Part shown: positions 1-6,675 of the stretch, in pieces | Numbering within the stretch: the first letter of the stretch is position 1 | Layout: each line of letters begins with the position of its first letter | DNA from: Paenibacillus eucommiae | GTDB taxonomy: Bacteria > Bacillota > Bacilli > Paenibacillales > NBRC-103111 | Assembly (NCBI RefSeq): GCF_017874215.1 | Contig: NZ_JAGGLB010000029.1 | Location: 79,552 to 143,551, forward strand | Direction: 5' to 3' | DNA length: 64,000 bases | Notes under the pieces: model-generated | Told to the model about the DNA's origin: nothing | What the model saw: only the letters and a program-made list of their open reading frames with translations | Database searches by the model: none | Made by a program: the position numbers and the translations under genes

Positions 1-60
1 GTGCCTTGGAGAGTGGATAATGGAGATTGGGTAATTTCCATTCATCCAGATGGCCAATGA
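1..60 (+). CDS. 3' end of an unidentified gene (partial)
   Basis: Frame 1 is open from the window edge to a TGA at 58-60, giving 19 residues ending NGDWVISIHPDGQ. The last codons overlap the ATG of the next small gene in an ATGA arrangement, which is typical of translationally coupled genes. Too little is present to name the product, and it could be a chance open frame. Confidence 0.3.
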   Translation: MPWRVDNGDWVISIHPDGQ

Positions 61-308
61 AAAAGAAAGCATGTTTTACAATATTTTCTACGATAAAATT
101 ATTTTTTAGTTTTGTAATAGGAGTCATGGCAGCTCCGAAGTTGTCGTTTTACTTCAATGGAAGTACGAAAAACATGGATGTAAGAATCATAAACAATAAA
201 GCATACGTGCCCTTAAATGATCTGACAGCCCTATTCGATAGCAAAGTAACTTATGACAAAAGCAAGAACAAGTATTCACTTGTCCTTGCCAAATTGTTCT
301 TTAAATGA
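57..308 (+). CDS. small exported protein, truncated copper-amine-oxidase-N-like (stalk) domain
   Basis: An 83-residue product from the ATG at 57. An MKKK start is followed by a hydrophobic stretch and a plausible signal-peptidase site near VMAAP, so it is probably exported. The part after it (FYFNGSTKN..., NNKAYVPLNDLTALF, a VTYDKSKNKYSL strand) looks like the short stalk domain related to the copper amine oxidase N-terminal domain, common in Paenibacillus secreted proteins. Such domains normally sit in longer proteins, so this is probably a truncated copy or a stand-alone remnant. There is no convincing Shine-Dalgarno, but the start overlaps the preceding stop. Function unknown. Confidence 0.45.
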   Translation: MKKKACFTIFSTIKLFFSFVIGVMAAPKLSFYFNGSTKNMDVRIINNKAYVPLNDLTALFDSKVTYDKSKNKYSLVLAKLFFK

Positions 309-373
309 TGTCACCATCGAATACTCCCCCAGTCAACTTGTTAAACATATTTTCTACAAAACTTTTCCGTGCC

Positions 374-1225
374 TCAACTTACTTCTAATCCTGTTTCCTT
401 CAGCAGACGTTGCAGGTTGATTCTCGCTTTGGCGATTCGTTCGTCGATTTGTTCCGGGTCGAACGGCGAAGTGGTATCGCCATCAACCCGTTCGACAACA
501 ACTGAACCTGACATTCCCGAACGATGCCATGTACGGAACAAGGCAGGGAAATCAACATCGCCTTCACCGGGGATGGGGAAATTGTGGTTGGCCCTGGACC
601 CGCGATGGTCTTTAGCGATCAGGGAAATGGTTTGTGCCGCAATGATGGGGAAATCGAGCTCGGAGCGTATCCCCTCATAATAATGCACATTGCCGGGATC
701 ATAGCTCGCCTTGATAGAACTTGAGCCAATTTCTTCAAGTGTCTGCAAAAGATGGCGGGCCGTTGCCGTATTTCCGGTATGTGGCTTCAAGCTAACGGTG
801 ATACCCAAAGATTCGGCTATAAATCCTATTTCACGGTACTTGTCGACGAACCGCTTATGTTCTGATTCCAGCTCTTCTACGGGTTTTGCAAGGTCGGGAA
901 ACTTGTGGTATCCGCAAGCTCCGAGGGACACCACTTCTTTTACACCCAATGTTTTGGCTGTTTCCAAACGGTGTCTGGCTTCTTCGAGAGGCATTCCGGG
1001 AGCAAGCTGATTTGTGCCGATCAGCATAATTGGTTCTACGCCGTAACGATCGAACAGCCGCTGTAGCTGTATTAAAGATGTTGTATCGTTCCCGCTTGGC
1101 ACTTCCATGCCGACATGGGGCAGGCCAAAAGCGATATTGCGGTAACCGGCCCGGGATATTCCTTCAAGTGCCCGTTCGAACGGGACATTCATGTAAGGCA
1201 ATGACATACAAGCAATTTGGATCAT
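374..1225 (-). CDS. sugar phosphate isomerase/epimerase-like TIM-barrel protein
   Basis: About 283 residues from the ATG at 1225 (MIQIACMSLPYMN). An in-frame start at 1273 would add 16 unlikely residues. The sequence has the pattern of the xylose-isomerase-like TIM barrel (AP endonuclease 2 superfamily): short strands such as NIAFGLPHVG, EPIMLIGTN, VSLKPHTGNTAT, SIKASYDPGNVHYYEG and VVVERVDG. The conserved acidic and histidine metal ligands of that fold are plausible at H165-, D190- and H194-like places but were not aligned. Third gene of a minus-strand operon behind two Gfo/Idh/MocA oxidoreductases, a common partnership in inositol or unusual-sugar catabolism, where these enzymes isomerise or dehydrate keto-sugars. 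The exact substrate cannot be read from sequence. Confidence 0.8.
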   Translation of the reverse strand: MIQIACMSLPYMNVPFERALEGISRAGYRNIAFGLPHVGMEVPSGNDTTSLIQLQRLFDRYGVEPIMLIGTNQLAPGMPLEEARHRLETAKTLGVKEVVSLGACGYHKFPDLAKPVEELESEHKRFVDKYREIGFIAESLGITVSLKPHTGNTATARHLLQTLEEIGSSSIKASYDPGNVHYYEGIRSELDFPIIAAQTISLIAKDHRGSRANHNFPIPGEGDVDFPALFRTWHRSGMSGSVVVERVDGDTTSPFDPEQIDERIAKARINLQRLLKETGLEVS

Positions 1226-1284
1226 GGAGGTACTCCCAACTTTCTCAACTGAAATAAATTCACCAATAAGCAAGGTGCAGATTA

Positions 1285-2295
1285 TTAGATCGTTTCCACA
1301 AAAATTTCCCGGCGTTCCTTCAATGAACGGTAGGCCGCTTCGGAAACGGCGATGGCCTTCAATCCGTCTCTAAGTGAAATAAGCGGCTGTTTATCGTGAA
1401 GAATACAATCGATAAAATGACTGTTCAAACGTATCCACATATCATTGTCCGAAAATGTAATCCGTTGTTCCGGATTTTGTTCGTCCTTTACGCGAAGTTC
1501 CCCGTTGTTGTTCACAACCGTCAGGTTTTTGGCAGCTACTCCGGCCATATCGTACTCCACCCGCGTCAACCAAGGAGTACTCACGTGAGCAATTCCGCCG
1601 CTTTTGAAGCGTAAGGCCACAGTGAATCCGTCTGCTACACTTCCCGGCGGCAGCAGGTAGGTACCCCCATAGGCAAATACGCTTTCGACCTCTCCACACA
1701 TCCAGATCAGCAGGTCATAATCATGGGAAGCGTGGGAGAAAATCGGTCCTTTGCCGATTTCGTCGCTGAAATACCAGTCAGGTGTGTCGTAATAGTGATC
1801 GCGGTACTTGTCGTACACTTTCTGGTTAGGATCAAGAAAATGGGTTCTCATCGACCAAGCTTGCAATGCAGAGCCTGCTTCCGGGGCAGAGATGATTTCT
1901 TTCATCTTGCGGTTGGCGGGAGCAAACCTCAGCGGATATCCGACCATTGCTTTCAAATGCGGATGTCTCTCTCCGACGGCCACGATCTCGTGGCCATCCC
2001 GGACAGAGGTCGCAAGCGCCTTTTCCAGAAACAAATGTTTTCCTGCTTCCAGCACCGCTTTGGATATATCGACATGCAGATGGTCAGGAGTAGCAACCCA
2101 TACAGCATCCAAATCCTGTTTCAGCAGATCTTCGTAACGATCATATACGGTTGCGCCGACTTCCGTGGCAAGGCTAGCGGCCTTGTCTCTGGATCGGTTA
2201 TGCACAGCCGTTACTGAAGCACCAGGCAGCGACTGCAAGGTTCGAGCATGCAGGGAACCCATCAAACCGCATCCGATAATTCCGATTTTTAACAT
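1285..2295 (-). CDS. Gfo/Idh/MocA family NAD(P)-dependent oxidoreductase
   Basis: 336 residues, the usual family length. The N-terminus MLKIGIIGCGLMGSLHARTL carries the GxGxxG Rossmann motif, followed by AVHNRSRDKA, WVATPDHLH and the family signature LFLEKALA (EKP-like, with Ala in place of Pro). The C-terminal half is the alpha/beta substrate-binding domain (HASHDYDLLIWMCG, resembling the H-x2-D active-site region). Its ATG overlaps the last codons of the upstream oxidoreductase by 7 nt, so the two are translationally coupled behind a GAGGTG ribosome binding site. Family members oxidise or reduce sugar, inositol or amino-sugar hydroxyls. The substrate here is unknown; context suggests a sugar imported by the nearby CUT1 transporter. 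Confidence 0.88.
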   Translation of the reverse strand: MLKIGIIGCGLMGSLHARTLQSLPGASVTAVHNRSRDKAASLATEVGATVYDRYEDLLKQDLDAVWVATPDHLHVDISKAVLEAGKHLFLEKALATSVRDGHEIVAVGERHPHLKAMVGYPLRFAPANRKMKEIISAPEAGSALQAWSMRTHFLDPNQKVYDKYRDHYYDTPDWYFSDEIGKGPIFSHASHDYDLLIWMCGEVESVFAYGGTYLLPPGSVADGFTVALRFKSGGIAHVSTPWLTRVEYDMAGVAAKNLTVVNNNGELRVKDEQNPEQRITFSDNDMWIRLNSHFIDCILHDKQPLISLRDGLKAIAVSEAAYRSLKERREIFVETI

Positions 2296-3257
2296 TTAAT
2301 CACCTCATACATCGCCCAAATCGCACGGAGTGATTTCAACGCATCATGTCCATCCGTTTCGGGTTTTTTGCCGAACTCGATACAATCGAGGAAATGCTCG
2401 ATTTCCCCCGACACAAAGGAACCGGGGGATGTGTGCGAATTATGGGTCATCAAGGTTTGACGGCCCTTCTCCGTCACGGCTTCTAGTGTTGTCAGATCAC
2501 TGCTCACGATTAACAGAGCTTTAGGGGTGTGAATGTGCATGAGCGCGCGTCTTTCCGCAAACTGCATCCCCCAGCTGGTTTCCAGGTAGCCCAGAGCACC
2601 ACTTTCGAATAACATCGTACTATGTGCCGTTCCTTCGCCTTCCATCCATTCGGTTCCCGTTCGGGTGCCTAGAGTAGAAACTTTGACGGGTTTGCCCAAC
2701 AACCAAACAAGCAAGTCGATATAATGGCAGCCGTGGCTGAACAGTACGCCTCCGCCCAAGGTTTCTTTACGCGACAACCAGCTTCCCGGCATGGGCGGAA
2801 TAAATCCTTCAATCCAGCAGTTCGCATTGAACGGTTTTCCGAACTCTTCCGTTATTATTATATCCTTGAGCTTTCTTATAATGGGCAAGAAACGGATAAC
2901 ATAAGCCATCATAAGGATGGTATTGTTCTCTTCGGCAGCCTTGATGACCCGCAAGCAATCCTCTTCTGTATTGGCGAGCGGTTTCTCCAATAGCACATGT
3001 TTGCCTGCTTTAAGGGCGAGAATGGATTGATCCGCATGCAAATGATGAGGGGTGCAGATACTGACAGCATCGATGTCGTCCATAATGGAAAGCCAATCGG
3101 ACGTATATTTGCATCCCAATTCTCCCGCCAGTTTGGCTGCTTTCTCCTCGTCCAGATCCACAACCCAACGCAGATCGGCGCGTTCCGCCGAATGGAATGC
3201 ATAAGCATGCTGCAATCCCATGTTTAAACCGACTACAGCCGTTCTAATTTTTTTCAA
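2289..3257 (-). CDS. Gfo/Idh/MocA family NAD(P)-dependent oxidoreductase (first gene of minus-strand operon)
   Basis: 322 residues if translation starts at the TTG at 3257, chosen because AGGAGA lies at the right distance upstream and the protein then begins LKKIRTAVVGLNMG, directly at the Rossmann fold. The open frame runs to 3383 but the extra 42 residues look like non-coding leader. Visible motifs: VGLNMGLQHA (divergent GxGxxG), VSICTPHHLHADQ, HVLLEKPLANT and SHGCHYIDLLVWLLG (H-x3-D-like catalytic region). It is a paralogue, not a near-copy, of the next gene. Transcription probably starts near 3395 in the copied promoter segment, leaving an untranslated leader of about 140 nt. Confidence 0.85.
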   Translation of the reverse strand: MKKIRTAVVGLNMGLQHAYAFHSAERADLRWVVDLDEEKAAKLAGELGCKYTSDWLSIMDDIDAVSICTPHHLHADQSILALKAGKHVLLEKPLANTEEDCLRVIKAAEENNTILMMAYVIRFLPIIRKLKDIIITEEFGKPFNANCWIEGFIPPMPGSWLSRKETLGGGVLFSHGCHYIDLLVWLLGKPVKVSTLGTRTGTEWMEGEGTAHSTMLFESGALGYLETSWGMQFAERRALMHIHTPKALLIVSSDLTTLEAVTEKGRQTLMTHNSHTSPGSFVSGEIEHFLDCIEFGKKPETDGHDALKSLRAIWAMYEVIKC

Positions 3258-3366
3258 GTCACATTCTCCTATTCGTTTTTTTGTGTACTTAATAATTGAA
3301 TCGTATGGCATTGAGGCAAGAAAGTCTTTGTCCGGCAGGCCATAAATTTGCATAACTCGATTTTTA

Positions 3367-3487
3367 TTTTGTATTGAAAGCACTTTGTGTTGCTGTATAT
3401 TATTATATAATGGGTCTCAGCCCTAAACTATAAGGCAGAATAAAGATATTGTGGTTTTTATTAATCATCTTAATCTTTGTCCGGATG
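3367..3487 (-). repeat. left arm of a 122-bp inverted repeat (promoter copy plus kinase-gene tail)
   Basis: Read on the minus strand this segment is nearly identical to 9444-9565 on the plus strand: two T/C substitutions and one missing A over about 122 positions. The matching part starts in the last codons of the histidine kinase gene (CATCCGGACAAAGAT...), runs through its stop codon and the following intergenic promoter, and ends just before the ribosome binding site of the binding-protein gene. In this arm the kinase tail is only a non-coding relic, with an earlier in-frame TAA. It lies upstream of the minus-strand oxidoreductase operon. Confidence 0.95.
3402..3407 (-). promoter_or_regulatory. 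probable -10 box (TATAAT) of the minus-strand oxidoreductase operon
   Basis: A perfect TATAAT on the minus strand inside the repeat arm, matching the box at 9525-9530. No good -35 hexamer lies 16-18 nt upstream, as expected for a promoter that needs an activator such as an AraC-type response regulator. Transcription start not known. Confidence 0.5.
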
Positions 3488-3540
3488 AAGAGTTGTTGGT
3501 TTAGGAATTATCACTTTATGCATGCCTAATTTACATCATT

Positions 3541-3607
3541 CACATCGATACTTTGATGTGTTAGAATGTTCCCTGATAGAAAATACAATCTATACCATAA
3601 CGGTATA
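3541..3607 (+). promoter_or_regulatory. two inverted repeats upstream of the glycosidase pseudogene (operator-like)
   Basis: CACATC(8 nt)GATGTG at 3541-3560 and TATACC(5 nt)GGTATA at 3591-3607, both with perfect arms, lie 16-80 bp ahead of the start of the 3623 reading frame and its GTGAGGAG ribosome binding site. They look like binding sites for dimeric repressors, but no regulator can be assigned. The remainder of the gap from 3488 shows nothing else. Confidence 0.4.
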
Positions 3608-3622
3608 AAGTGAGGAGCATTT

Positions 3623-4995
3623 ATGAAAACAAGAGAACCTTACAGCTTTTTCCGACCTCAAAGAGCAGCAAGCTGGTGGTGCACTCTCGATGACATACTT
3701 TGGCCTCAAAAAGGTGTTATTGACCGGATCAAGCGGCGTGCAGAAGGGTTTGCGGAAGCAGGAATTGATACAGCTATCAACTTCGGTTTTCATATTCGCT
3801 TCGACTTCTCCAATTACTTCAGTCAATTGCACGGTTATCTGAACAACGTGTGTGAAGAACTGCACAAATACGACATTCGCTTCCTGGACCACTACTCCTG
3901 TAACCTCATCGAACGGCCCCGCAATCAAACGGATCTCATAAGGATGAATAGCGCTCAAAGGCATCACATCCTGCTACATCACGACCCCCTTGCCGCTGAA
4001 TACGCAGGATATGCGGGATACCGATTCCACGATCTCTGCGAGGTCGATGTGCGCGACGGAAGCAGGGGCTACAGTACATCATATCAAACCGAGTTATTCT
4101 GTCATAACAATCCCTTGTTTCTTGAAATGCATGGCAAATACCTCGAGAGGCTGCTTAGTGAAGTAGCCTTAGACGGTGCGCAAATCGATGATATGGCTCA
4201 CTATGGTTGGTTGTCCACATGCGGCTGCATTCACTGTATAGAAAGATTCAAGCGAGATTATGGACATGTACTGCCTGTTTTTGGAGAACCCTCATTCTGG
4301 GGCAAAAGGATATTGCCGCCCATATGGGGAATGCGCCTGCTATTGCACTCAGTTATACTATTTATGATAAAGGCGGTTATTTAGGATGGAGCCTCAGTCG
4401 TTTTTGGGGTGTTGTTAATTGGAGCAGTACACTGAACGGTCGACTTCAGGAAGATCCGACGGACATGAGGGAAACTCATGAGATTATAAATCCCTATAAC
4501 AACTGAGTGCATTTGTGGAATCCAATATAATGGAGGTCGGCACTTGCACCTCGGCCGCCGAAGAAAAACATGCTTCATTGAGTTCGCATACAAATTCGCT
4601 AAAACGGCTTATCGACAATGGAGATTTTACACCCCGTATCCGGCAAATCGCCGGTGATTCTTGCTGGTCAACCAGGTTGCGTGTACATGCCGGGGGAGTT
4701 GTCCTTCATCTGATGAACCGTTCGCTTGAGGCAATTCCACATCCTGTCCATATGGATGCTCATAATAATGCGGTTGTATTGAAGGATATCAAATCCTTAA
4801 GCTCGGATAATCAACTGGCTTTCGAAGTTGAATTCCATTGGGGTCGATGCAGTTGAGCCGTGGACTTCAGCCATACTGAAGAGTCCGGAGCTTGGTCCGG
4901 ATTCACGGGAAGTCACGATTGAGCGAATGTCGGATACGAAGGTTAAAATTTTCATTAACTTGGACGGTATTGATGTCTACGGTGTGATTAGTTGA
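3623..4995 (+). pseudogene. glycoside-hydrolase-like gene, disrupted by frameshifts and an internal deletion
   Basis: The first piece (3623 to about 4330) reads MKTREPYSFFRPQRAASWW... with a TIM-barrel-like strand ending QIDDMAHYGWLSTCGC, and is preceded by GTGAGGAG. After a frameshift and an evident deletion the text continues in another frame as PAIALSYTIYDKGGYLGWSLSRFWGVVNW...HEIINPYNN (about 4337-4505). A third block (4515-4856) and, after a further shift, a fourth (about 4845-4995, ending IFINLDGIDVYGVIS) read as a C-terminal beta-sandwich. Together these resemble one large glycosidase with a barrel domain and a C-terminal domain, but the combined length (about 455 codons) is short for such a protein. 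The family was not identified with certainty. It was probably once the enzyme feeding the neighbouring importer. Confidence 0.75.
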
Positions 4996-5055
4996 GAGTT
5001 CCCGTGAATGCATTTTGTCTTGCCTGTGATTATGAATAAAAGGGGGTTGGTTGAT

Positions 5056-6675
5056 TTGTACAAAGTGGTCATCGTGGATGACGAAGATGTCATCCGAGAA
5101 GGTCTGAAAACATTCGTCGACTGGAATCGGGTTGGTTATTTCGTCGCAGGAGAGGCGGAAGACGGAGCAATGGCGTTCGAACTGGTGCAAGATTTGCAGC
5201 CCGATCTTGTAATAACTGACATAAAAATGCCCATCTGCACGGGAATTGAGTTGATGGACAAACTGCGCAATTATAACCGGGACATCAGAATCATCGTCCT
5301 GAGCGGCTACAACGAGTTTCAATACGCGACGGCCGCGATCGAGGCTGGGGCCGTCGGTTATCTACTGAAACCGATCAAATTCGATAAACTGCACGATCTC
5401 CTGGCCAGCGTGAAGGAAGAATTGGATGCCGACGCGTTCGCGCGAACCCGTAGCGAGTATGTGGGCAAGCTACTCAGATACGATTTCATCCTGCAACTGT
5501 TGCAGAGGCATCCGGCCAATCGGCAGGAAGCGGAAAAGAGAGCTGCGGAGCTTGACATGCCGCTCGCGGGGAGATGCTGTGATGTTTGGCTTGCGCAATT
5601 CGACGATTACAACGATCTGACGCACAGATACACGAAGGATGAGATGGAATCATTCAAACTTGAGCTTAGAGAAACGGCGGCAGAGGCAATCCGCCCGATC
5701 GGCGACGTTTACGATTTTCCCTGCGATGACAGTTCACTCGGATTGTTGATTGCTGGCGATTGCCGGAGCAAGGATGATTGGAGGGCAGCTGCCTCCAGGC
5801 TGTTGAATGACGCGAACAATCGTTTCCCATTTCGGGTTACGCTGGGCATAGGCGGTATTTTCCGAACGATCGAGGAAGTCCATGAAAGCTATCTGATCGC
5901 CAGAAGCTTGATCGCCAAGAAGTTTTTTCTCGGCAAAAATCTGATCATTATGAAAGGGAACACTTCGGAAGTCCCAGATACCGCCGACGCAGTCTCACCT
6001 GTGCCCACGACATTGCATATGGAACGGCTGATTGTGCATATGCAGAGCTTGGAAAAAGACAAGGTTCGCGAATATGTCGATGAGGCATTTGCCAGTGTGT
6101 CTTCCAGAAACGAAGCGCTCAATGTCTATTATCTGTTCATGCAACTCGTCCAGAATTTCATGGACAGGTTCGCTTTGTCCAACTCCCGCCTCGCCCATTT
6201 GAAGTCTCCCGATTATCAATCGCACAAGGAAACACTTGCGGAATTGAAAGATGAGATCAATCAATTTTTGTGCCTGGTCGTCGACGCCATGGCCGAAGGA
6301 GGCGCCGCAAGCACGAATAGCATGATCGGCGAAGTCAAAAAATTCATCGAAGCGCAATATGCGCACGAGATCTCCCTCGAGTCGGCGGCCAGGCATATTC
6401 ACGTCCATCCGGTGTATCTGAGCAAAATTTTCAAGAAAGATTCTGGCGTCAATTTCATCGACTATTTGACCGAGGTCCGGGTTGCCAAAGCCAAGCAGTT
6501 TCTTGCCGATACCAGGTTAAAGGTCTACAAAGTGAGCGAAATGGTCGGCTACAACGATCCCAGACATTTCAGCAAAATTTTCAAATCGGCAGTCGGGGTA
6601 ACGCCTTACGAATACCGTAGGGGCGTTCTAGGATTCCTAGACGACCCAGCCGGGTCACAAGGACAAAAACTATGA
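5056..6675 (+). CDS. YesN-type response regulator with AraC-family DNA-binding domain
   Basis: 539 residues from a TTG at 5056, preferred over the upstream ATG at 5008 because AAAGGGGG sits 9 nt before it and the protein then starts YKVVIVDDEDVIREG, the receiver domain. The phosphoacceptor is D55 (LVITDIKMP), with K in YLLKPIKFDKL. A long middle part of about 300 residues follows, then a C-terminal AraC/XylS double helix-turn-helix (SLESAARHIHVHPVYLSKIFKKDSG and VYKVSEMVGYNDPRHFSKIFKSAVGVTPYEYRR). It is the cytoplasmic partner of the downstream kinase, whose ATG overlaps its stop by 4 nt. By family logic it activates the neighbouring ABC importer operon, and the two copies of the promoter segment make the minus-strand operon a second likely target. 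Confidence 0.93.
   Translation: MYKVVIVDDEDVIREGLKTFVDWNRVGYFVAGEAEDGAMAFELVQDLQPDLVITDIKMPICTGIELMDKLRNYNRDIRIIVLSGYNEFQYATAAIEAGAVGYLLKPIKFDKLHDLLASVKEELDADAFARTRSEYVGKLLRYDFILQLLQRHPANRQEAEKRAAELDMPLAGRCCDVWLAQFDDYNDLTHRYTKDEMESFKLELRETAAEAIRPIGDVYDFPCDDSSLGLLIAGDCRSKDDWRAAASRLLNDANNRFPFRVTLGIGGIFRTIEEVHESYLIARSLIAKKFFLGKNLIIMKGNTSEVPDTADAVSPVPTTLHMERLIVHMQSLEKDKVREYVDEAFASVSSRNEALNVYYLFMQLVQNFMDRFALSNSRLAHLKSPDYQSHKETLAELKDEINQFLCLVVDAMAEGGAASTNSMIGEVKKFIEAQYAHEISLESAARHIHVHPVYLSKIFKKDSGVNFIDYLTEVRVAKAKQFLADTRLKVYKVSEMVGYNDPRHFSKIFKSAVGVTPYEYRRGVLGFLDDPAGSQGQKL

Noticed and set aside
4207..4506. A separate gene in the frame of the pseudogene's second block
   Set aside because: Its first part is out-of-frame text over the first block; only the part after about 4337 is protein-like and continues the broken glycosidase.
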